Source: JBOGEN01 sp050743265 (GTDB lineage Bacteria > Actinomycetota > Actinomycetes > JBOGEN01). Taken from it: DNA of 64,000 nucleotides. The translations under genes and the position numbers were made by a program. The notes beneath the pieces are model-generated. The model saw only the letters and a list, made by a program, of their open reading frames with translations. It had not been told where the DNA came from and ran no database searches. The stretch spans positions 5,260 to 69,259 of the forward strand of contig JBOGEN010000104.1 of the NCBI GenBank assembly GCA_050743265.1, written 5' to 3'. Below, piece after piece: positions 49,891-57,399 of the stretch. How positions within the stretch are numbered: the stretch's first letter is position 1; every line of letters starts with the position of its first letter.

Positions 49891-51444
49891 ATGGTGGGAC
49901 CGGAGCGCGTGATGACGCTGGAGCCGCGCGACGGACTCGGGACGACCATGGACACCCTGGCGCGCCGGTTCGCCGTCGAACCGGGCACGCGTCGCGTCAC
50001 TCGCCGCGTCTGGCTGGACACGTACGACTGGAGACTCCACCGCGCCGGCATGTGCGCCTCCGCGACGCAGCACTCGACGGAGCAGGAGAGCGGGCACGAG
50101 CTGGTCGTCTTCACCGCTGACGGGGCCAGCGCCAGCCAGCGCCTCCCCGCCGTCCGGTGGCCGTCCCTGGTCGACGCGCTGCCCCCCGGGCCCGTCCGCG
50201 ACTGCGTGAGCGCGAAGGTCAGCGTGCGTGCCCTTCTCCCGGTGGCGGAGGAGACGCTCGAGCTGCAGCGTGTCCGCCTCCTCGACGCCAACGACAAGAT
50301 CGTGGCGCTCGTCGACGTCGAGCACCCCGCACAGGACCAGGGGACGCCGGAGCGGTCCCTGCTGCGCCTCCGTCCCCTCCGGGGGTACGAGGCCGAGGCC
50401 CGGCGTGCCCACCGGCTGCTGGACGCGACCGGTGCGGTCACCATCGCCCCGTGGACGACGCCGCGGGACCTCGCGCTCGCCAGCTCGTCCCGCCGGCCGG
50501 GCGACTACACCGGCAAGCTCGACGTCCGCCTGGACGGGCAGGCACCGGTGGGCGAGGCGGTGAGCCGCATCCTGGACGAGCTCCGCGACCACGTCGAGAT
50601 CAACGTGCCGGGCGTGCTCGAGGAGGTCGACACCGAGTGCCTGCACGACCTGCGGGTCGCGGTGCGCCGCTCCCGGTCCGTCATGAAGCTGACCCGCTCG
50701 GTCCAGCCGGTGGATCTGGCCGGGCCCTTCGCGGCCGAGCTGAAGTGGCTCGGCGGGGTCACCACCCCGGGACGCGACCTCGACGTCTACCTGCTCGGGC
50801 TGGACGAGATGGCCGGGTGGCTCGTCTCCGCCACCCCGGACGACCTCGGCCCCCTGGCGGTGCACCTGCGTCGGCGACGGCGGCGTGAGCAGCGTCGGCT
50901 CGCCGGGTCGTTGGGCTCCGCCCGCTTCGCCCGGCTCCTCGACAGGTGGAAGGACCTCATCGCCGCGTCGGAGGCGTCCGCCGAACCCCTCACCGCGGAC
51001 GCGCTGGCCGCGCGGTGCCTCGCCCGCGCCGACCGCCGAGTCGTCCGCCTCGGCTCGTCCGTCACGGCGGAGTCCCCGGCGACCCTGATGCACGACCTCC
51101 GCAAGCGGGCCAAGGAGCTGCGGTACGCCGTGGAGGTCTTCGCCTCGCTGCACGACCCGGCGGTGCTGGGCAGGACCGTGGGCCGGCTCAAGGGCCTGCA
51201 GGACTGCCTCGGGCGGTTCCAGGACTCCGAGGTGCAGCGCGCGGGGATCCGCACGTTCGCCGAGGAGATGATCGAGGCGGGCACGTCCTCGTCCGCGACG
51301 CTGCTCGCGATGGGGGAGCTGACCGCGCATCTCCAGGCCGACCAGGACCGCGCCCGGGCCGAGTTCGGCGCGCGGTTCGCCGACTTCATGGCCCCGCCGA
51401 ACCGGCGCCGGATGGACGCGCTCGTCGCGGGAGCGGGCCGGTGA
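49891..51444 (+). CDS. CYTH-like plus CHAD domain protein
   Basis: About 517 residues. Residues 1-185 look like a degenerate CYTH (triphosphate tunnel) domain: RRVWLDTYDWRLHRAGMCAS matches the YFDT..RL..AG strand, but the ExExK start motif is absent, so catalysis is unlikely. Residues 205-500 are a CHAD domain, an all-helical His-rich polyphosphate-binding module: VEINVPGVLEEVDTECLHDL with RVAVRRSRSVMKL, and MHDLRKRAKELRYAVEVF. ATG 49891 follows GAGGGAAGG; GTG 49852 is an alternative. The stop overlaps the ParA GTG, implying one functional unit. Confidence 0.85.
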   Translation: MVGPERVMTLEPRDGLGTTMDTLARRFAVEPGTRRVTRRVWLDTYDWRLHRAGMCASATQHSTEQESGHELVVFTADGASASQRLPAVRWPSLVDALPPGPVRDCVSAKVSVRALLPVAEETLELQRVRLLDANDKIVALVDVEHPAQDQGTPERSLLRLRPLRGYEAEARRAHRLLDATGAVTIAPWTTPRDLALASSSRRPGDYTGKLDVRLDGQAPVGEAVSRILDELRDHVEINVPGVLEEVDTECLHDLRVAVRRSRSVMKLTRSVQPVDLAGPFAAELKWLGGVTTPGRDLDVYLLGLDEMAGWLVSATPDDLGPLAVHLRRRRRREQRRLAGSLGSARFARLLDRWKDLIAASEASAEPLTADALAARCLARADRRVVRLGSSVTAESPATLMHDLRKRAKELRYAVEVFASLHDPAVLGRTVGRLKGLQDCLGRFQDSEVQRAGIRTFAEEMIEAGTSSSATLLAMGELTAHLQADQDRARAEFGARFADFMAPPNRRRMDALVAGAGR

Positions 51445-52181
51445 AGGTCTTCGCGACGTACAACATCAAGGGCGGCGTCGGCAAGACGTCGACGGCCGCG
51501 AACCTCGCCTACCTCTCGGCCGCCGAGGGGCGCCGGACGCTGCTCTGGGACCTCGACCCGCAGGGGGCGGCGACCTACCTGTTCCGCGTCCGTCCCAAGG
51601 TGAAGGGCGGCGGCAGGGCCCTCGTCCACCAGAGGCGCAGCCTGGACGACGTCATCAAGGCGAGCGACTTCGACAACCTCGACCTGCTGCCGGCGGACTT
51701 CCGCTATCGCACGATGGACCTCGACCTCGACGACACGAAGAAGCCGACCCGACGGCTCCGCCGCCTGCTGGGGGACCTGGACGGCCAGTACGACGTCGTC
51801 TTCCTCGACTGCCCGCCGAGCATCTCGCTCGTGTCGGAGAACGTGCTGCACGCGGCCGACACCCTGCTGGTCCCGCTCGTCCCGGCGACGCTCTCGGTGC
51901 GCACGCTCGAGCAGCTCACGGAGTTCGTCGGCGAGCTCGACGGACGGCGGCCGGAGATCGTGGCCTTCTTCTCCATGGTCGACCGCCGTAAGAGGCTCCA
52001 TCGCGAGGTCGTGGCGTCACTGCCGAGCCAGCGGCCGAACGTCTCGTCCTCGACGATCCCCAACGCCTCGATCATCGAGCAGATGGCCGAGCGCCGCTCG
52101 CCGGTCGTCGCCTTCGCCCCGCGCAGCGAGGCCGCCCAGCGGTACGCGTGCTTGTGGGACGAGGTACGTCCCCGGCCGTGA
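51441..52181 (+). CDS. ParA/Soj-family ATPase
   Basis: About 246 residues. Deviant Walker A NIKGGVGKTSTAANL near residue 8, Walker A' LLWDLDPQGAATYL, Walker B DVVFLDCPPSISLVSENVL. The C-terminal half has VPATLSVRTLEQL and STIPNASIIEQMAERRSPV, as in orphan ParA/McdA-type proteins rather than chromosomal Soj. GTG 51441 overlaps the CHAD stop (GTGA). No ParB gene or parS site is nearby, so it probably positions a cargo other than DNA; the partner gene suggests polyphosphate bodies (inference). Confidence 0.88.
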   Translation: MKVFATYNIKGGVGKTSTAANLAYLSAAEGRRTLLWDLDPQGAATYLFRVRPKVKGGGRALVHQRRSLDDVIKASDFDNLDLLPADFRYRTMDLDLDDTKKPTRRLRRLLGDLDGQYDVVFLDCPPSISLVSENVLHAADTLLVPLVPATLSVRTLEQLTEFVGELDGRRPEIVAFFSMVDRRKRLHREVVASLPSQRPNVSSSTIPNASIIEQMAERRSPVVAFAPRSEAAQRYACLWDEVRPRP

Positions 52182-52196
52182 GGGGCCGTACGGCCG

Positions 52197-52502
52197 TCAG
52201 GCCGGGCGGGGAAGCGGGGGACCCGAGCGTGGGGCCGCACCAGGCTGTGGCGTCGGGGACGCGGGCACCGGTTCCTCGGCGACACCGTGCTGGACCGCTG
52301 GGTGCTCGACGAGGGCGAGGACCCGGTTCGCCATGAACCGGGCCGTCCGCATCGGAGTCCCGGAGCGGGTCACCTCGGTGACCTCGACGATGCCGCGTGC
52401 CGTGGAGATCTCGACGCGGCGGCCGTTGCGGGTGGCCGTGATCTCGTAGGTGCGGGTCTCGCCTCCGGCGTCGATGACGATCTCGACTCGGTCGCCTCTC
52501 AT
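52197..52502 (-). CDS. Small protein of unknown function
   Basis: About 101 residues. The first 70 residues look like a compact beta-rich fold (RVEIVIDAGGETRTYEITAT, VEVTEVTRSGTPMRTARFMA), followed by a Pro/Ala tail. ATG 52502 has CAGGAGG at good spacing. It is convergent with parA, 15 bases apart, and has no same-strand partner. No family recognised. Confidence 0.6.
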   Translation of the reverse strand: MRGDRVEIVIDAGGETRTYEITATRNGRRVEISTARGIVEVTEVTRSGTPMRTARFMANRVLALVEHPAVQHGVAEEPVPASPTPQPGAAPRSGPPLPRPA

Positions 52503-52714
52503 GGCACCTCCTGGCAAGGCCTCAGGACCAGCCCGATGACCTGACTGTCTCAACGCTCGGGCGCCCCCGGCTAGTCCGTCGGACAAGCTGGACGGTCTGT
52601 CACGAACAGGCGAATCCGCCCTGGTCAGAGCGGACCACCCACCTCTCGGGTGACCTCAGGCCGGGCCGGTACGGCGAGCTGCGCGGACCCTCCCCGGGTT
52701 ACTGAGCGCGAGCG

Positions 52715-53839
52715 TCAGCCAGCCATCGCCGCGACGCCGGTGAACCCCAGGTACGCGGCGGGCCAGCCGACCCGGTCCGCACAGACGGCGGCGGCTACCG
52801 GGGCGGCCAGCCCTGCGCAACCCCAACCGGTGAAGACGACGCCGAAGGTGGCGCCCAGGCTCTCCGGCGGGACGGCGTCCGCGGTGGCGGCCGGGACGAG
52901 CGCGCTCAGCGCCCCGTACTGCAGGCCGAGGACGAGCAGCGCCGCGGTGACCGTGCCCTCGCCCTGCCCGGTGGCGAGCAGCCCGCAGGTGAGGACGAGC
53001 ACGCCGGCGTTGACGTGCAGGGCGCGCGGTCGGCCGAAGCGGTCCGAGGCGGGCCCGGCGACGAGGCGTCCGGCGAAGTTGCCCAGGCTGAGCAAGGGCA
53101 CGGCCAGCCCGGCGACGGCGGCTCCGGCGAGGTCGCCCGCATTCGCGAACGCGGCCAGCCCGGGTGCGCTGCCGAGTCCGAACACCGTCCACAGGGCTGG
53201 GATCGTGCGGCCCCGAACCCGCTGGGGCGGGGCGGGGCGTGCCGCGTGCGCCCGGACCGTCCCCGGGACGAGCGGGACGGCGCAGAGCACGAGCGCCCCG
53301 ACAACGGCGGCGAGCACAGCGAACGTCCCGCCGCGGCCCACGCTGTCGAGCAGGGCCGCGGCGACCGGCGCGACCACGACGGTCCCCCCGGCGTACGCGC
53401 TCACCACGAGCCCGACCGCCAGCCCGCGGCGTACGGCGACGGTGCCGGCGACCCGGACCGCAGTGGCGTACCCGGCTCCGGTCGACGCGGCGAACACCGC
53501 GAAGCCGAGCACGAGCACGACCGCCGAGGACGCCACCGCGCAGCCGAGCAGCCCGACGACGCATCCCCCGGCGACGTAGACGGCGAGGCGGCGGGGGGCG
53601 ACCGAATCCGCGGCCCGCCCGCCGAGCAGCACCGCCGCAGTGAACGAGGCGAGCCCGACGGAGAAGACCGAGGCGAGCGCCGATGCGCCCAGCCCGAGCT
53701 CGCGGCCCAGGTCGCCGGTGAACACGTCCCAGGCGAAGACCGGGCTGACCGCGAGGTCGAGCAGCACCGCCCCGGCGACGGCGCGCGGGCCGGACCGCCG
53801 CCACCACCGAGGATCCGCGACCCCGCTCACGCGGCGCAT
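52715..53839 (-). CDS. MFS transporter, OFA/YhjX-like
   Basis: About 374 residues with twelve predicted helices. VFAWDVFTGDLGRELGLGAS in the first extracytoplasmic loop and ASTGAGYATAVRVAGT in helix 5 resemble the oxalate/formate antiporter-like group. Loop 8-9 carries GPASDRFGRPRALH. ATG 53839 is chosen; an in-frame ATG at 53878 is an alternative. Monocistronic, divergent from the histidine kinase. Substrate unknown, possibly a small organic acid. Confidence 0.8.
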   Translation of the reverse strand: MRRVSGVADPRWWRRSGPRAVAGAVLLDLAVSPVFAWDVFTGDLGRELGLGASALASVFSVGLASFTAAVLLGGRAADSVAPRRLAVYVAGGCVVGLLGCAVASSAVVLVLGFAVFAASTGAGYATAVRVAGTVAVRRGLAVGLVVSAYAGGTVVVAPVAAALLDSVGRGGTFAVLAAVVGALVLCAVPLVPGTVRAHAARPAPPQRVRGRTIPALWTVFGLGSAPGLAAFANAGDLAGAAVAGLAVPLLSLGNFAGRLVAGPASDRFGRPRALHVNAGVLVLTCGLLATGQGEGTVTAALLVLGLQYGALSALVPAATADAVPPESLGATFGVVFTGWGCAGLAAPVAAAVCADRVGWPAAYLGFTGVAAMAG

Positions 53840-54024
53840 GCTAGGCCGGGGTGCCTCCCCGGCCGGTCGGCCCTCCACCCCGTGTCCCTGACGGGCACGG
53901 CATCCGATGTGGCGACATGAGCCTTCCGGAGACGGCCGGGACCGTCGGCAATCACACGACTCGGGCCAGCCGCTCGCTGACCAGGAGTAACGTCCTGATC
54001 ACGGCGGGTCCACGGAGGCTGACC

Positions 54025-55785
54025 ATGGGTGGTACCCCGGCACCGGCGGTCTCGCCAGTACCGGCGGCGCCCCAGCGCGCGGTCGTGAGCCGGTGGGTCT
54101 CCCAGCTGGCCGCGGCCGCGACCATCGCACTCGGCGCGCTCGTGATGGCCGGTTGGGTCCTGGACGTGACCGCGCTGCGGACGCTGTTGCCGGACGCCAC
54201 CTCCACGAAGGTGAACACCGCGGTCGGCCTGGTCCTGCTCGGCGTCGCCCTCCTGTTGCTGCGTGACAAGGCCGCGGCAGGCGCACGCCTCGTGGCGGGC
54301 AAGGCGGCAGCCGGCGTGCTCGTCCTGCTCGGCGTCGCGGTTCTCGTCGAGTACGCCTTCGGCGTGGACCTGGGCATCGACCAGCTCACCTACATCGACC
54401 CGCGGTCCGCGGACAACCCGTTCCCCGGGCGGCCGTCGGTCAGCGCTGCGGCGTGCTTCGTCCTGCTCGGGGTGGGGCTGCTGGCGCTGGACACGTTCTG
54501 GCGCGGCGTCGTGTGGCTGGCGCAGTGGTTCGTGCTCCTCAGCATCGTGGTCACCCTCGTGGCGCTCGTGGGCTACCTCCTCTCGGCCCCGGCGCTCGTC
54601 GGCATCGCCGACTACACCGACATCGCGCTGCCGACGGCGATCGCGCTGCTGGTCTCGTCCTGCGGGATCGTCGCCGCTCGTCCGGACCGTGGGGTCGTCG
54701 CCGTCCTGCTCGACGACCGGGCGGCGGGTCCCGTCGCGCGGCGGCTGTTGCCGTGGGCCGTGGCACTCCCGCTCCTGGCGGGATGGCTCGTCGTCGTCGC
54801 CGTCCAGGAGGACGTCGTGGACCCCCGCCTGGGCGTAGCGATGTTCGTCGTGTCCACGATCGTGGGCTTCTCGGCGGTCATCCTGTCGCTGGCGCGACCC
54901 CTGGGCCACCTGGACGACGAACGCCGGGCCGCCGAGGACACCCTCCGCCGGACGGCGAACCAGCTGGAGCAGCGCGTCGGCGAGCTGGCGCAGATGCGGG
55001 CGGACCTGCAGGCGGCCAACGGGCAGCTCTCCAGCCAGAACACGATGCTCGCGCGGGCGAACGAGGAGCTGCAGCGGTTCGCGTACGTCGCCTCACACGA
55101 CCTGCAGGAGCCGCTCCGCAAGATCACGAGCTTCTCGCGCCTGCTCGAGGAGAAGACGACCAGCGTCGACGCCGACGCCCGGATGTACCTGGAGCGGATC
55201 GTTGCGGCCGCCATCCGCATGCAGCGGCTGATCGACGACCTGCTCATGTTCTCCCGGGCGGGCCGGCCCGGCGAGGACGTTCCGGTCGATATGCGAGCCG
55301 CGCTCGGCGCGGTCGTCGACGCGCTGGCGGTACGGATCGGGGAGTCGGGCGCGCAGGTCACGTCCGGGTCGCTGCCCACCGTGGCCGGCAGCCCCACCGA
55401 GATGGAGCAGCTGTTCCAGAACCTCGTGGGCAACGCGCTGAAGTACGGCGGTGAGGGGCCGCCGCGAGTCCACGTCGACGCGACCCGGACCGGCGACCGG
55501 TGGCGGTTCACCGTCTCAGACAACGGCATCGGGATCGAGTCGGTGTACGCGAAGCGGATCTTCCAGATCTTCCAGCGCCTCCACCCGAGGGGGAAGTACG
55601 AGGGCACGGGCATCGGCCTCGCGGTGTGTCAGCGCATCGTCGAGGCCCACGACGGACGGATCGGCGTCGAGTCCGTCCCGGGCGAAGGGTCGACCTTCTG
55701 GTTCACCTGGCCCGCAGCGCAGGCGTCAGCAGATGAGGAGGTGGCACATGTCCCAGGACGCGCCCACGTCGGGCATCCCGGCTAG
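54025..55785 (+). CDS. Membrane histidine kinase (phytochrome-type HisKA)
   Basis: About 586 residues. Seven or eight hydrophobic segments within residues 28-285 form a membrane sensor; a coiled coil (RAAEDTLRRTANQLEQRVGE to NEELQRFAYV) leads to the H-box ASHDLQEPLRKI (His near residue 358). The ATPase domain has QNLVGNALKY, SDNGIGIE, and KYEGTGIGLAVCQRIVEAHD. The H-box type is that of kinases paired with Rcp1-like single-domain receivers, and such a gene follows, overlapping by 38 bases. ATG 54025 has CGGAGG upstream; ATG 53917 is possible. Confidence 0.9.
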   Translation: MGGTPAPAVSPVPAAPQRAVVSRWVSQLAAAATIALGALVMAGWVLDVTALRTLLPDATSTKVNTAVGLVLLGVALLLLRDKAAAGARLVAGKAAAGVLVLLGVAVLVEYAFGVDLGIDQLTYIDPRSADNPFPGRPSVSAAACFVLLGVGLLALDTFWRGVVWLAQWFVLLSIVVTLVALVGYLLSAPALVGIADYTDIALPTAIALLVSSCGIVAARPDRGVVAVLLDDRAAGPVARRLLPWAVALPLLAGWLVVVAVQEDVVDPRLGVAMFVVSTIVGFSAVILSLARPLGHLDDERRAAEDTLRRTANQLEQRVGELAQMRADLQAANGQLSSQNTMLARANEELQRFAYVASHDLQEPLRKITSFSRLLEEKTTSVDADARMYLERIVAAAIRMQRLIDDLLMFSRAGRPGEDVPVDMRAALGAVVDALAVRIGESGAQVTSGSLPTVAGSPTEMEQLFQNLVGNALKYGGEGPPRVHVDATRTGDRWRFTVSDNGIGIESVYAKRIFQIFQRLHPRGKYEGTGIGLAVCQRIVEAHDGRIGVESVPGEGSTFWFTWPAAQASADEEVAHVPGRAHVGHPG

Positions 55786-56254
55786 GCCGGTCAACGTGCT
55801 CTTGGTGGAGGACGACCCGGACGACGTGTACCTCACCCGGCAGGCACTCGACCGGACCAAGCTCCAACTGCACATGCAGGTCGCGGCGGACGGCGTCGAG
55901 GCCATGGACAAGCTCCGCGCGGCGGGGAAGCCGGGTCGTGACGCGAAGCCGGACCTCATCCTGCTCGACCTCAACCTCCCGCGGATGGACGGGCGCGAGG
56001 TGCTTCAGGAGATCAAGTCCGACCCGGACCTCGCGCACATCCCCATCGTGGTGCTCACGACCTCGGGCGCGGAGGAGGACATCGTGCGCACATACCAGCT
56101 CCACGCGAACTGCTACATCACCAAGCCGGTGGACCTGGACAGCTTCCGCGCCGTCGTCAGCTCCATCGAGGACTTCTGGTTCACGGTCGTCCAGCTCCCG
56201 CCGGGCGGCCGCCCCGGGGTCGCCCCCTCCCAGCGCGGAGCAGCCACGCCGTGA
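55748..56254 (+). CDS. Single-domain response regulator, Rcp1-like
   Basis: About 168 residues with no output domain. VNVLLVEDDPDDVYLTRQAL gives the acidic pocket, LILLDLNLPRMDGREVL the phospho-acceptor Asp (near residue 75), VVLTTSG the Thr and YITKPVDLDSF the Lys. The EDDPDD motif is typical of receivers paired with phytochrome-like kinases. ATG 55748 has GAGGAGG upstream. Its stop overlaps the next GTG (GTGA), so kinase, receiver and hybrid kinase are one operon and probably a phosphorelay. Confidence 0.92.
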   Translation: MSQDAPTSGIPARPVNVLLVEDDPDDVYLTRQALDRTKLQLHMQVAADGVEAMDKLRAAGKPGRDAKPDLILLDLNLPRMDGREVLQEIKSDPDLAHIPIVVLTTSGAEEDIVRTYQLHANCYITKPVDLDSFRAVVSSIEDFWFTVVQLPPGGRPGVAPSQRGAATP

Positions 56255-57399
56255 CCCGTGGCCTGGCGCAGAGCGACGTCGTCGGGAGCACCACCCCGTT
56301 GCAGGTCCTCGTGGTCGAGGACGACCCCGACGACGTCCTGCTCTGCCGTGCCGCGATCAGCGGTGCGCCCGGGCTTCACTGCCGTGTGAGCACCGCGGCC
56401 ACGCTGCGGGAGGCGCTGGCGCACCTGGACGCCGAGCCGGTGGACGTCGCCCTCGTGGATCTGTCCCTTCCGGACGCGGTCGGCCTGGACGCGATCACCA
56501 CGATGGCGCAGAGGTTCGAGGACCTGCCACTGATCGTCCTCACCGGTCTGCACGACGAGGAGGCCGCGACCCTCGCCCTGCAGGCGGGCGCACAGGACTA
56601 CCTCATCAAGGACAACGCCGACCGCGCGATCATCGGCCGCGCGATGCGCTACGCGATCGAGCGCCGGCACGCCGAGCAGGTACGCCGAGCCCGTGACGCC
56701 GCGGAGGCCGCCAGCCACGCCAAGACCGCCTTCGTGTCACGGATGAGCCACGAGCTGCGCACCCCGCTCAACGCCGTCCTCGGGTTCGCGCAGGTGCTGC
56801 GGATGGACGAGCTGAGCGCGGACCAGGTCGAGTGCCTCGACCAGATCGACCACGCGGGGCGGCACCTGCTCGCGCTCATCGGCGAGACGATCGACATCGC
56901 ACGGATCGAGTCGGGAGAGCTCAGCCTGTCCATGGAGTCGATCCCGCTGGACGAGGTCGTGGACTCGGCGGTGGACCTGGTCCGCCCCCTTGCCGACCGG
57001 CGGGACATCACGATCGAGCGTGGCGGGGAGCTGCTGCACGTGCACGCCGATCGCAAGCGCTGCACCGAGGTGATACTCAACCTGCTGTCCAACGCGGTGA
57101 AGTACAACCATGTCGGCGGTCGCATCGACGTGCACTGGGCGTCCGTGGGTGAGGCCGAGGCCGTCGTCGACGTCCGCGACTCCGGGCCCGGCATCGCGGC
57201 CGACAACCTGCCGCGGCTGTTCACACCGTTCGAGCGGCTCGGCGCCGAGATGACGAGCGTGGAGGGCACCGGTGTCGGCCTCGCCCTGTCCCGGCGCCTC
57301 GCCGAGGCGATGGGGGGTGGCCTCACCGTGGAGTCCACGCTGGGGCAGGGCAGCACCTTCTTCTTACGCCTGACCGTCGCCCATCCGGGCGAGGGGTGA
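56251..57399 (+). CDS. Receiver-histidine kinase hybrid
   Basis: 382 residues. An N-terminal receiver (VLVVEDDPDDVLLCRAAI, Asp in VALVDLSLPDAVG, Thr in VLTGL, Lys in DYLIKDN) is followed by a linker and HisKA with FVSRMSHELRTPLNAVLGF (His near residue 168), then N-box LNLLSNAVKYN, DSGPGIAADN and EGTGVGLALSRRL. It has no sensor domain of its own and likely takes its signal by phosphotransfer to its receiver. GTG overlap with the upstream receiver gene. Closely related to the kinase on the opposite strand, whose 3' end it overlaps by 36 bases. Confidence 0.92.
   Translation: MTRGLAQSDVVGSTTPLQVLVVEDDPDDVLLCRAAISGAPGLHCRVSTAATLREALAHLDAEPVDVALVDLSLPDAVGLDAITTMAQRFEDLPLIVLTGLHDEEAATLALQAGAQDYLIKDNADRAIIGRAMRYAIERRHAEQVRRARDAAEAASHAKTAFVSRMSHELRTPLNAVLGFAQVLRMDELSADQVECLDQIDHAGRHLLALIGETIDIARIESGELSLSMESIPLDEVVDSAVDLVRPLADRRDITIERGGELLHVHADRKRCTEVILNLLSNAVKYNHVGGRIDVHWASVGEAEAVVDVRDSGPGIAADNLPRLFTPFERLGAEMTSVEGTGVGLALSRRLAEAMGGGLTVESTLGQGSTFFLRLTVAHPGEG

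Noticed and set aside
51441..52181. Chromosome-partitioning parAB locus or replication origin
   Set aside because: No ParB gene, parS-like palindrome, DnaA boxes or origin-linked genes are present.
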